Source: Ecdyonurus torrentis
Taxonomy: Eukaryota > Arthropoda > Insecta > Ephemeroptera > Heptageniidae
Assembly: GCA_949318235.1 (NCBI GenBank)
Contig: OX439134.1
Coordinates: 15,239,509-15,303,508, forward strand
Length of the DNA stretch: 64,000 bases
Direction of reading: 5' to 3'
Of the stretch, positions 14,276-26,486 are shown in pieces; position 1 is the stretch's first letter; every line of letters begins with the position of its first letter. Below the pieces are notes generated by a model. The model had not been told where the DNA came from and did not search any database. It worked only from the letters and a program-made list of their open reading frames with translations. The position numbers and the translations under genes are program-made.

Positions 14276-14773
14276 CATCACTATATATTTATTTTTTTTA
14301 CCTTATTATGCAGTATTTGCAAATTATTCAGCACGTTTGTGTGATATAAAAACAGGTTGTTAAAGTAAATCCAGTTTATTCGTTACACATTTATTTTTAT
14401 CTGTGAATGTTTTACTAAAGAGAAAAGAATTTTGCACGATGGAGAAATACTTGAGTTGTATATTTGATTTAAAAAAAAAATAAGTAAGTAAAAGTAAGCT
14501 TTTTATAATAACATTTTTGTTTATATGAACTTATATCCATTTTTAATAACTCTAGTTTTAATTAAAAATTACTTAAAAAGCACAAAATTAATAATAATAA
14601 TAATGCAAGCTGTATAAATTTTATACTTGAAAATATAAATTGCATGCTGAAAATTTTAGACCCAAGTTTTATAAAAGCATAAAAATAATGAGAGGAATTA
14701 AAGAAAATACTATATATAGCGTATAGAAGTTTATATATTTCGTTGAGTAAAATGAAATTATAGTAATATACCA

Positions 14774-14774
14774 T

Positions 14775-14866
<92 letters not shown>
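14774..14866. repeat. (GA)n microsatellite
   Basis: Ninety-odd bases of GA with one AAAG interruption. Arg-Glu and Leu-Ser frames on both strands are artefacts. Confidence 0.96.
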
Positions 14867-14869
<3 letters not shown>

Positions 14870-15784
14870 CAGTTTGTCACATCTGCGCCTTCCTTTCATA
14901 TATCAAAATCACAATTTTGGACCACCATGATAAAACTCATACAAGTGAAAGCATTTATACACTAAATTTTCTTTAATTATATCAGAATACAAGAAAACTA
15001 GTCTCAAAATACTGCTGACAAAAACTTTTGAAGTAAAAATATACTCAAAGTGTTATTAAAGAAAAAAAAAATCAAGCCAAATAACCGGATATAAAAAAAG
15101 AAGTAAAGAAATAAAAAAGTAGTGTTCATTTCGAATTATTATTTTCTTGATTAGTCCACCATTTTGGTGAACCTCTTTCAAACTAGTTTCATATAAACTT
15201 TATAAATAAAAATAAAATGTTTTCTAACTTTTTTTTCTTGAAATAAACAAGTCAAAATATGAAGTTTTGTTTTTCTTGTTTATTATTAAATTATAATTAT
15301 GTAATAATTTAATGTAAGTTATGGACTTAAAAAATATACTAAAATCATGCTAGAAAAAGTTGTGTGTGGATACGTTGGATAAATTTATTATAACTACGAT
15401 TAGCAAAACTAAAATATATGAATTTAAAGACTATAATAAAATATTTAAAATAATATCACCGTTTTAGTTGTTATATTTTTAATTATATTATAAAATAAAC
15501 TCATTTAAAGTTTACGTATTTATGAAATTTTATGCTTGCTCTTTTTAAGACAAAATTTATATAAGAAAAAATGTCAACATTTGTTATATTTATAATGTAA
15601 AATGTAAAATACATTTTCAACCTAATACAGAAATACGAGAAATTCATATTTTTATTTATGGCCTATTTGCATAAAGAAACTTCTAATAAATTTGTAATTT
15701 CACAAAAATTAAAATTACATTGTACATGTATAAATGGAAGAACGAGACAAGAATTTTTAAGTTCACTACAAGCATAAAAATAAA

Positions 15785-15860
15785 TATTAAAAAGTTACAA
15801 TTATGCTATAGCTCTATTACATCGAAATTTATTCATAACACCATAATTTAAGCAAGTCAT
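15785..15860. mobile_element. Family 1 MITE remnant
   Basis: AAGTTACAATTATGCTATAG, TTATTCATAACACCATAA and a following T-rich stretch resemble the start of a reversed subfamily B copy, cut short before the second half. Confidence 0.4.
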
Positions 15861-16108
15861 ATTATTATTTTTTTTTTTGTACTGAGTAATTATTTATGCA
15901 CTTTTCAAATATTAAAAAGAAATTAAGTCAACTACTAAAATTATAATTGAATACTTAAAAATATCATTTACAATTCATGACTTGCTTCATAATTGTTTTC
16001 ATTGTTAGAAATGATTTTTCCATAAAGAAAAGCATTGAACAAACAGAGATTTGAACACTAAGTTTCCAACAATTCAAACAATATTATACACAAGTCATGA
16101 TTACATTA

Positions 16109-16218
16109 GTGTTGTTCGTAAACCCTGTTATCTTGCTACAAAAAATGCGCATTATACACTTGAATAACCATAGTAGAATATCATTTTAGTAACAGAAAAC
16201 AGAGGTTTACAAAACAAG
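16109..16218. mobile_element. Family 4 foldback element, decayed, inverted centre
   Basis: The left arm GTTGTTCGTAAACCCTGTT is intact; the right arm AACAGAGGTTTACAAAAC is mutated. The centre (AAAATGCGCATTATACAC, TTGAATAACCATAG) is the reverse complement of that in the 57.98 kb copy, so it is inserted in the opposite orientation. Confidence 0.75.
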
Positions 16219-16256
16219 ATTAGCATAATTTTAATAATATTCTAAAATCTCCATTC

Positions 16257-16285
<29 letters not shown>
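16257..16285. repeat. Poly-A tract
   Basis: About 28 A residues starting 40 bp beyond the family 4 copy. Confidence 0.9.
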
Positions 16286-16290
<5 letters not shown>

Positions 16291-16951
16291 ATACTAATTT
16301 GTTAATTAAGACAAAAAAAAATCTTAATGCAACAAAGTTGCTCCCTTTCTCATGCCCTTACAATTTTACAAGCCTTCTTATATAGCTATATGACTTTTGA
16401 ACTCAAAAACTCCCCTGTAAGAAGACAAAAAAAAATATTTCTTTACACCAATCAGAAACAAGAACAAATGCGTTTCTTAGAATTTATATTGCATCTTTAT
16501 AACATTTTATATCCCCATATAAACATTATTTATGAACTTGTAACATTGTAACATTATAGACTATTAATAAAAAATTATGTATATTAAAAAATATGTATAA
16601 ATTGTAATAAATGTAATAAAAACAAGTTAATACAAAGTAATACTTTGTATCTTAAAGTTACCGCACCCTTCATAATTTAAATGTGTTTTAAATTAAATAG
16701 TGTATGAGAAAATCGATAATTTTTTTTTATTACTTTTTTTTAGTTATACATGAACGATACATATTAATGTATTTAAAATCCATAATGCATAAATATTAAA
16801 AATATGAGTAATATTAATTTTATTATATTTATAAAAATTGCCTTTCGATTTATTTGTGAAACATTGTGAAACTGTATTACGCTTTATATATAAATGTCAT
16901 ATTTTATAAAAGTGAATAAATATTTATATATTATTGCTTTTTGAGACAGTG

Positions 16952-16955
<4 letters not shown>

Positions 16956-16996
<41 letters not shown>
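16956..16996. repeat. (GA)n microsatellite
   Basis: About twenty uninterrupted GA units. Confidence 0.95.
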
Positions 16997-16999
<3 letters not shown>

Positions 17000-17273
17000 C
17001 TGACAATTTTCAATATTAAATCATTTATTCTAGATATATCAGTATAATATATTCCAAAAAGAACGTTTTTTTTCTTTTTTTAAATATTATCAAAAGGAAT
17101 TGCAACATTTCAACTAATTGTTGTTGTTTTTTTCTTTTTGGGGTATTTTTGGTAATATTTATAAAATTCAGGATAAATTGTATTATCATTTAAGATACTC
17201 AATCAATACTAAACTTTTATATAACATTCAAAATAAATAATAATAAGTGCAATGCAACGTGAAAAGATCGGAA

Positions 17274-17374
<101 letters not shown>

Positions 17375-18038
17375 CTCGATCGTGTGTATATTATACGTTT
17401 CTTCGTCATTCTATTTTTAACCCTTATAATTTTTTTCAACACTTTTACAAAAGCTTAACGTTGCGTCAAAAAAAAGCAAACGTGTGCAGCCTGTGAGTGA
17501 AATGGAGCTTTGATAACATACATCTAAGATTTATATGTAAATGTAAAACGTAAATTACTTGTGATTAATTATGACCCTTTCTCTGCCTGATTATCTCTAT
17601 CTCTCTCAAAGTTTTATGTATTTCAATTAACCCAGACATTTTCATTTCAAGGACATATTAACATGATGAAGAGGCGGCCATTTTAATCAACAAAGTAAAT
17701 GCTTATTATGCTTAAACATAGAAGGACCATTCATTCATTATACGTATAATATAATCTCTCTCTATATATATACTCTTAAAGTAAAAGTGTTTTAAAATAA
17801 TTACTATCTTTATGCAAAATATTTTTTTCTTTTCATTTCTTAATTAAGATACGTGTTTTATTAAATGTGTTTCTTTAGACTAATGATTTTATTTTAAATT
17901 ATTTCTTATGTATACAGTATGAAATTTAATTAAAAATGAAATTTTGGAGCTTCTTATATTTTTTTTGGAAAATTTTTAATTACTTTTTACGGAAATTTGG
18001 TATTCTGATTTTTTTAACATGCATGGTATATTTCCTAA

Positions 18039-18459
18039 AACACTCAGAAAAGAAAAGTTTACTCAATTACGCACAAATTTTTATAATATGGAGTATACCT
18101 ATATCTACGAAATGGTTTGATTGTATACGTCAAAGCATGAGTGTGAATTTTCACTAAATATTCAATCTTTTATAGGTTAATGTCAATGCAAGTATACGAT
18201 GAGAACTTCCTTGGTTTTCCGCAAACGTTAGTGCATAAATCTACCCATTCCACTATTAGTCAGCACCCATGCACTGGTAGAGTGTAAACATTCACTATAG
18301 TAGAGAGTAAATATTTTAAATTCTTAATCTCTAGTACTTAATTTTGGAAAATTTAGGTATTCTATGCATTAAAATTTAATGTAATCATGTTAGTAGAGAG
18401 AAAATGAATGACATATTTAGAGACTTTGAATTTTATCAACTACGCTGTATTTTCAGTGA
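18039..18459 (+). mobile_element. Family 2 element, best uninterrupted copy (about 420 bp)
   Basis: Starts ACACTCAGAAAAGAAAAG and ends TGTATTTTCAGTGATT. In order it holds GAGTGTGAATTTTCACTA, TTAATGTCAATGCAAG, CCATGCACTGGTAGAG, AATCTCTAGTAC and CTATGCATTAAAATTTAATG. No coding capacity. It defines the unit length used to recognise insertions in other copies. Confidence 0.78.
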
Positions 18460-18695
18460 TTTTTTTAATAAAATTATTTTAATTTGTTAAACACAAATAT
18501 TGTTAATTTTAAATATACGACTCTTTCAAATATACTAAAACCTTAAAATATTGCTGCAATACCTCGACGATGAAAATATATCGAATTTGAACGCTTTTAT
18601 CTGTATAGCATGACGTAATATAAACACCACAGAAATGAAGATCATTAAGGAGAAATATTTTTACTTGAAGTAATATATCGGTGATGAGTTTGATG

Positions 18696-18698
<3 letters not shown>

Positions 18699-18773
<75 letters not shown>
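18699..18773. repeat. (GA)n microsatellite
   Basis: About 37 uninterrupted units, 240 bp beyond a family 2 element. Confidence 0.96.
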
Positions 18774-18778
<5 letters not shown>

Positions 18779-18805
18779 CAACCAAAGTCATCAAGGGAGT
18801 CATAA

Positions 18806-20035
18806 TTGGTAAAATTTTTGCAGAGCAAACCACTCAAAACGACAAACATTATCAGAGAGTATAATAAATATCAAAAGTTTATAAGAGAGGGTAAAAGTAT
18901 AAGAAAATACACTTCTAATCATGACATGAAAGAAAATTACAACTTTGAGGGTCGAAGAGTAAATAATTTTATCGAACACTCAGAAGAAAAAAACTCTTAT
19001 TTTTCTCAAACACGATATATTTTTTGTAACTTACATTATTATACTGCGCGTATATTTACATTCAAATTACTCGATTTTTCAGAAATCATTAGTGGCATGT
19101 AACTTTTTTTCTTTAATGATTATGATATTTGCATCTAAATGTTTTTATTTTTTTCCTCTCGTTTTCATCTTATGTTAAATTATATAATATAAAAAGTAAG
19201 TTAGTTAAAATAGAAATGGCCAAATAAAATTTACGTAAAAAAGGAATAAAAAATGTATACGTATATACTTACATAAGAAAAAAGAAAAGTTTCTTTTCTT
19301 TTTTTATATTTTATAAAATAAAAAAGTTATATAAATTCTGAGTGTGTATATATTATATAAAAAAAATTGTTCTATTATATTTGACAATTTAAATATTTTA
19401 TATATTTCAAAAAAATAGTATTGTAAGATAGAGTACACGTATTGAAGGTATTTGCATATTTATTTGATTCTTTTTTTCTTTTTGAAGAAAAAAAATAAAG
19501 AATTTTATGTTTTATTAATTTTTTTGAAGTTTAAGACTTTATGAGATTGGTGGATTGTAGATGATTTCAAATATAAAGGTTTAAGTTGAAATTTTTTAGG
19601 ATTTACAACTGAAACGAGTGCTGCGTATAAAATTTACGATAATTTTGTTAAATTTAAACCAGGGTTTCTTAGCTTCGATATTATTGATCGGTGTTTGGTT
19701 TGTGTGCAAAGCATATATATTCATATCTAAATTTTTTTTATAGATTTATGAAAATTATGGTATCTTCTATACCTTAAAATGCATTTAAAAATTTTTTGTT
19801 TGTATAGCTTTCATCTCAAGTTTGAGTTGTAGTTTTGAGACCACGAAAAACTCTTCAGTGATTCGTATAAGATAGTTAAGTTTTTTTTAACCCCAGTTTG
19901 TTAGAGTACAGAAAAATTGAGGGACATAATATATGTATCGATGTTGATCTCATCTTATGAGTTTTACTTTTTGATTGTATTTTTGAGTCCACTTAAGAGT
20001 ATCCCTACTTACTTTTGAGTATCCCTTTAAGCATA
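18806..20035. other. AT-rich spacer with one weak frame
   Basis: A plus-strand frame at 18806-19102 (98 residues) is hydrophilic and not repetitive, but rich in Lys, Asn, Ile, Tyr and Phe as expected by chance here. It has no family resemblance. A duplicated GAGTATCCCT occurs near 19996 and 20018. Confidence 0.4.
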
Positions 20036-20043
20036 CTTATTAA

Positions 20044-20553
20044 CAGACTTGAGGAGTAACAACGTTATAGGTATCAACGTTACGTAAGTTCACTACTTTT
20101 TGTTAAAAAATAACGTAATGTCATTACTATTTGGTAGCAGTAACGAGTAACGATAATTTTTTCAAGTAATTTTTTGCCATGTAACGACACTATTTTCCAA
20201 TATTTCAAGCACTGAAAGAAATAAACTGCTAAATCTATAAGTACATAAATATGCTTTCGTCATTATTTAGTAATTCAACATTAATGTTATGATTTTAATT
20301 TATAATTTATCAAAAACAACAACTATATTTTTAAAGTTTTTGAAGATATTTTTATTTATTAGGAAAATAATATTTGAAGTAAATAAAGTAAAGTAACGCT
20401 AAAAGTAACTTCACTACTTTTCAAAGCAGTGAGTAACATAGTGTCATTACTTTTCAAAAACTATATAAACATTAACGTAGTGTCATTATTTTTTCGTGAA
20501 AAAAGTGAGTAACGTAATGAAGTTATAAAAAATTAGTAACGTTATCAAGTCTG
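20044..20553. mobile_element. hAT-like non-autonomous element (510 bp) with 8-bp target duplication
   Basis: The element starts CAGACTTG and ends CAAGTCTG, an 8-bp perfect inverted end, with AACGTTA a little further in on both sides. The flanks are CTTATTAA (20036-20043) and CTTAATAA (20554-20561), matching at 7 of 8 positions, which is the target-duplication size of hAT transposons. Both halves are rich in AGTAACG / CGTTACT words (for example GTAACGAGTAACG, AGTGAGTAACGTAATG), a pattern seen in many non-autonomous hAT elements. No transposase frame is present. Confidence 0.83.
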
Positions 20554-21654
20554 CTTAATAATGAAGAGAAAATCTATTTCTCAAGCTAGAAAACAGTAAC
20601 TTTGAAAATTAGACGATTCTCTCAACAAAAATATTTACTTACAACCAATAGCAATGCTTTTCTTATACATAAATATTTTCTTAATACACATAAATACCAT
20701 GATCGTGGATGCTACTTTTTTTGATTATATCTCGATAGTAATAATAATGAAGATTATTATGTAAGAACATAAAAAGTTATGGATGTTATATTATATTGAT
20801 GATTACCCAATTATCAGTGAATTATATCTATAACGATGGACCACCCATCTTACAAAAACATATAAACAAATATTATATTATAAATAAAAATAATAGACAA
20901 TTTTTACCCTGCAATTTTATGGTATAATTGCGATCATTCAACTCTCTTGTATATACATTATTGATAATAATTTATCCTTTAAAGAATAAGACAAATACAT
21001 TGCTAAAATTGTGAAATTTTAAATCACCTTTGAAAATATTATTAGTAATTACTGACGCCAGACGCCATTTTTAATCCTCTTTTAATGTAATATAGAATAT
21101 GAAAGGAGAAAAAAAAACACGATTTTGAATTTAGAGTGACTTAACAACAGATGAAAATATTGATCATAAACATCTCAATTTTCTTAAAAAAAAAATAATA
21201 ATAATAAAAAAAAAAAAACTCAATCTATATAAAATATAAAAACATAATAACATTAAGCTCTCACAAAGCTTATGCATTCCTTAAAAGTCAACCATTTTTT
21301 TTATTTTTATAATCATTAATATTATTCGACTAGTATTTCTTAGTAACCAAAAAGTAGTCTTTACTATAGTAATTCTTAATTTACACAAAAATATATAAAT
21401 ATAACTTTAATAATAATTAAAACATTCTTAATTATCTTATTTTTTTAAATTTAATTAAATTTTAAGGAAAAAATAATAAAATAACCAAACAAGGTGTATA
21501 TAAAAAAAAACATACATTTTTTTCAAGTATAAAATTTTTAAACCCAAAATATATATATAAAAAAAATGTTATGCGGCTGTATATAAAATAAATATTGACA
21601 TACGAAAACTACATTTTTGTTTGAAAATAAATGAGAGAAAAGTGTCTAGATGGA

Positions 21655-21670
21655 GAGGGGGGGGGGGGGG
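21655..21670. repeat. Poly-G tract
   Basis: A run of about 14 G residues after GGAGA; rare in this AT-rich context. Confidence 0.9.
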
Positions 21671-21840
21671 CTAATTTTTTTTCTTCTTTATGCTTTTATA
21701 TATAATAAGATTTTTTTTTTTTTGGTAGAAGACGATGTGGTGTAAATTGCTATGAGTAATAAACTCTGTGCACGTTCTTCTTTTAAGATAGCTCAAAGTA
21801 AAAGTCATTTCCACTCACGTTGTTGTATATGTAATGCCTG

Positions 21841-21885
<45 letters not shown>
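21841..21885. repeat. (GA)n microsatellite
   Basis: GA run with a single extra G at its start. Confidence 0.95.
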
Positions 21886-21886
<1 letters not shown>

Positions 21887-23272
21887 AACTCCTCCCAGAT
21901 ACTCATATCCTTACCATCAATCTTATACACATACTAAACAGTTTTTCGTCATTTATTTTTTTTCACACCTTTTATATACCTTAAGTCAATAGAATTATGT
22001 ATGACGTATAATGCAAAGTAATTTGCATATTATGTATTTTTGTTAACTTTAGAATGAAACTTAAAAAAACAAATCTTCATGTAATATATTATAATTTTTT
22101 ATTATTTCTATTAAAATTATGCATTGTTTTACTGTTTTTATGTCCATATGACACACTTACTTATATGGCCCATTCATTTATCATTCAATGAATTTATTCA
22201 TTTTTATTTGTGGATCTCGATTGAAGTGCAAGTCAATTTTGTGTGTTTGAACTATATCGTACTCAATAGAAATTATAACCCTAATTGATATTGATTTGCC
22301 AAATTATTTTGTAATATAAATAATAATTTTTTGACATATTATTTTCATATTATGAATGATTTTTTTTTAGATAAATTCAAAAAGGGTTCTAATATGTGAG
22401 ATGCAAATAACATATTATTTTATAGTGCATTTAGTTTGTAAGTTTGTATTAAAAAAAAAAAAAAAAAATGATGCACAGAATCTTGTCTTGCTGCTTTAGA
22501 CTGTAGGTGATTGGAAATAAAACTATTTTTAATTTTAACTTTGAATTAAAATAATTTTATACTTTCAATCCTATATAATTACACAATTTTTGAATCAAAA
22601 CATACTTAGTTGCCATAAATCAATAACGATCGCACTTTATCAATAAAAAAAGTTCCACTATCAATTTTTAGAATAATAAATAAATGTAATATTAAAGAAC
22701 AGAATGACAATTACAATTTGCATGTACTTTCTTCTTAATTCAAGTTGCTATAAATATATAAAATCCACATCTGTTCACTTTTAATTGTCTACTACAATTA
22801 TTCTATATTTAACTTGAGTATATTTTTGTCAATGAATAATCATGAATCACACTTAACAAACGTCAATTAACCTCAAATGATTATTAAAAAAAATTAGCAC
22901 GCGACAATTTCAACAAGACACTTTAAACAAAAGGTTAATAATGTTAATTAAAATTTGTAATTAGAAAAGTATAGAAATTTCATGACTTGCTGACGTTGAC
23001 TTCCTGTCAAGATACACGAGTTCTAAGAAGGTGACATAAGTGATGTTTATAATTATCAAACACAAAAGATCACCTGCACAATACAGTAATTAAGTAATTT
23101 TAACATTTTTGTCATTGTTATATTTCCTTCTTTAATAGTTTTTGACGAGACAATATTTCATTTCTACGAAACTATTTTCAAAAGTATTTATATGTGTCTG
23201 GGTTACTATTGTATATAATACAAAATAAATACAATAATTTTCACTAAAGAACACCAATTTTCTCGTCTTTGC

Positions 23273-23582
23273 TATAGGGTGTATCCGCATGATGTCATAT
23301 TTAATGCACTTGGAGGCCATACAGGAGTAATGAATAACATTGCTGAGACTAGGACAAACTTCGTCTTAGATAATTTTCTTTAGGAAATCAGTTAATTTTT
23401 TGTTATTGTAATTTTTCTCACATACTTGAGATACTATTCAACCTATTAACAACATCAATGCTCTCAAAAATATTGCATTATAGTGTTTTTAAACTGGCAA
23501 AATAAGCTATTTTCCTATGTCACCCATGTTATTTAGTGATCCAACATGGTGTTGACTTTAAAATGAATGCATACACCCTATA
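23273..23582 (+). mobile_element. Family 3 element (310 bp), intact copy
   Basis: Ends TATAGGGTG and CACCCTATA are perfect inverted repeats of 9 bp, extended imperfectly by TATCCGCATGATGTCATAT on the left and ATGAATGCATA on the right. Internal landmarks: GTAATGAATAACATTGCTGA, CATCAATGCTCTCAAAAATA, AACTGGCAAAATAAGC. TA-rich ends fit a Tc1/mariner-type MITE (inference). The frame 23132-23320 overlapping it is a chance frame. Confidence 0.82.
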
Positions 23583-25416
23583 AATCAAAATGTCTCATCT
23601 GCAGTGACCACAATATAAACAAATGTTCCATTGACTAACGTTTCTTAGCAGCAAATAAAACACTTTGTCACTATTGATAGCTTGAGATGAAAGATTTGAA
23701 GGCATAATCGATATTTCCAAAAATACATATTTTATGAATTAAATATAATCAATAAAATCTACTGGCATAGATTTGACTATTGGTCTAATTTCAAATTTAT
23801 ATTGAGGTTGGTTAGTCATATTTTTTAATATCTAGAAAAAATTAAGAGTCCTCTCATCCCTTCTCTTTTTAGCATTGAAAGACCATGCTTATAACTATAT
23901 TGCAATGAAGCCTTAAATATTTAAATGAGAGATACCATGTACATACTTAAGAATCTTTCATCACCGATAAACTCTATCTTTCAAAAACCTTATTTTGTTA
24001 TTCTAAAAAAGCATAAATCAAAATTGTGAGAAGTAAATTCTTTACGTAGAAGCCAAATGAAAGTCTTAAAATTATAAAAATGCAAAAATATTCTCCTGAC
24101 ATCGTATCACAACAAACAATGTGACTTGACGCTTAAGTGTGTTTATAATTCGTGACACATCCGTGCATAATTCTGTGACTTCCCATCTCACAATTGACCA
24201 CCTCTGGAGCTCTCTACATAATAAATCACGCGTGATGCAACAACAAAAAAATTTCATTGTCTTTGTTTCAATTCACGCATCATACATTTTTTTGACTTTA
24301 TCAATTTTTCACACCTGCTGTGATTTGTTTTATTACTTGTGTTTTCTGAATTAAAAAATACTTAAAAATTTGATAAATATTATGTTTTTTAAATTAAAAA
24401 ACACTTATAAATTATAATTATTGTTTTTTCATTGCGGGAGCTTTTCTTATCATATATAATAAATTAGCATTAATTTTATATTTGTTTCACATAGACTTTT
24501 TTAGGTGTTTATTTGGTACTATAATAAGGCAAATATCGGACCATTTTTACTCTTTATATAAAAGTCATAATAAAATCGGTAGTACAAAATATCATGATCA
24601 GAAAAAATTGCCCCACTCCCCCTTAATGTTTAAGGGTATACATAACTTATAATATAATCATATTCCTTTCAATCCTATGTATATACATTTTTTTTTAAAT
24701 AAATAGTTAGATGTATATGTACATACGTATTTCATCTTATAATTATTTACTTATGTACAGAAACAGAAAGAATCCACAAGATATTAATTCCATCATATAA
24801 TAATACTAAAATGTCACAATAATACAAATTAAATGATAAAGTTTACCTTCTTATAATTCCAACTCATTTTTGTATGCGTTTAAGTTTGAGTATTCTGCAG
24901 GTTATTCTCTACTTCAATAAACTGAAGGAAAAAAAATGAACAAAAAGTGGGAAAAAAAAAAAATAATTATTATGAAGGATATACAGTAATTAAGTAGAAA
25001 AAGTTAGAGGTATATATGAACAATTACCAAAACAAGATGAGAGATTATTGCAACCGGAAGCTTCCTCTTTTATCAGATTCTAATCAATGTTAAATAGGAA
25101 TAAAAGTCAGTACGTATTACCTTCAATATTACATTGATCACATAATTTTGGTAGGTAAAACTGTTTGAAAATAAGGGTTGCATCCGGTTTTAAAAAACTA
25201 TGATATTATTTTGGCTATAGCGTATATACGTATATAGTAATTTCCGTAACAGAAACAAAAGCTTCAACATTAAATTTTTTTAATATAAAGAGAAAAGAAA
25301 ATATAAACATTATTTTGAAATTTATTCATACATATATAAATTTTAATGATAAACGTAATATTGTAAACATAATTTTCATAATAATGGAAAATTGCTGGAT
25401 TGTATATAATAATAAT

Positions 25417-25418
<2 letters not shown>

Positions 25419-25449
<31 letters not shown>
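25419..25449. repeat. (GA)n microsatellite
   Basis: About fifteen uninterrupted GA units. Confidence 0.94.
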
Positions 25450-25452
<3 letters not shown>

Positions 25453-25635
25453 TAATTAATCGCTGCTCAATGATTAACCCAACCCTTCAAGTAAAACAAC
25501 ATAAACAAACAAATAGTTGCTTGAAAGGCACTCGCTTATTCTCCTTCACTTATCCAATTACAAAATTATGCCCTCCTTCAATCTCCTCTCCCTACACTGA
25601 GAATACAAAACAGTAGAGGCTAGTAGTTTATAACT

Positions 25636-26029
25636 GGTGATCACCAAACATTTTATATTTTATGTATACTATGTTGAGTATGTCTCTAAACATTCATACT
25701 TATACATCAAATTCTAATGCGGAGCCTATAAAAATATCTAAAATTCTATACTAGAAATTAATAATTTAAAATGTATCCCAATTAACATTTATTCACCATA
25801 CCAGTAAGTATTAGAGCAAAAAAAAAAAAAAAAAAAAAAAAAAATCCATGTTTACGGAGAACCAATGTATATGTTATACTCATCATACCTGCATCAACAC
25901 TATATAGCCTCTACAAGATTTAATATTTAGAGAAAATGCACTCGTACTTTAACGAATACAATCAAAGCATTTCCTTGGAACTCTCTAAACATTTGTGCAT
26001 TGTCAGTAAACAATTGTTTTCTGAGTGTA
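25636..26029 (-). mobile_element. Family 2 element, reverse orientation
   Basis: Starting from TCACCAAACATTTTATA, the sequence follows the reverse of the family: AATTCTAATGCGGAG, a gap around an A tract (25818-25844), GTTTACGGAGAACCAATG, CATCAACACTATATAGCC, and the left end appearing as TTGTTTTCTGAGTGT. The CCATGCACTGG region is deleted around the A tract. Confidence 0.7.
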
Positions 26030-26459
26030 ACAAAATAATGAGATTTCGTAATATTAAAAATTTCTCCATATTGTTTAAATTTAAAATTACAAGACTAATT
26101 AAAAAAATGAAATAAACTTTTAATTTTCCTATGAAATTAACAAATTTTATACATTTGTTTAAAAAGGTAAAATTTTACTTCTATAAATTTTAATAATAAA
26201 AATATTTATTTGAAAAAATTTTACGATAAAAAAATACAATATTTTTTACTTTCATATATAAATAATATATATACGTAAAAAGTAGTAAAATAAAATAAGA
26301 TTTTGAAAGCTCATTGTATATAAAAATGACTGGTACATCAATTTAGTATGAAAAAAATGACCAATTTTCTACAATAGAAACCCTTTATTTTTTTATATTC
26401 ATACTATAAAGTAAAATAGGTTCATTTGTAAAAGTACATTTGTATACTTTTTTTTTCCT

Positions 26460-26486
26460 AAAAAAAAAAAAAAAAAAAAAAAAAAA
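26460..26486. repeat. Poly-A tract
   Basis: About 27 A residues preceded closely by a T run, so the region can fold. Confidence 0.9.

Larger units (their letters stand above)
20562..23272. other. AT-rich spacer, no gene seen
   Basis: Holds the poly-G and a GA tract. GACGCCAGACGCCATTTT near 21055 is a small GC-richer word pair. No open frame of interest. Confidence 0.5.

Noticed and set aside
18806..19102. 98-residue hydrophilic frame as a gene
   Set aside because: Composition follows the local AT bias, no motif or splice context is visible, and a frame of this length is expected about once by chance in a window this AT-rich.
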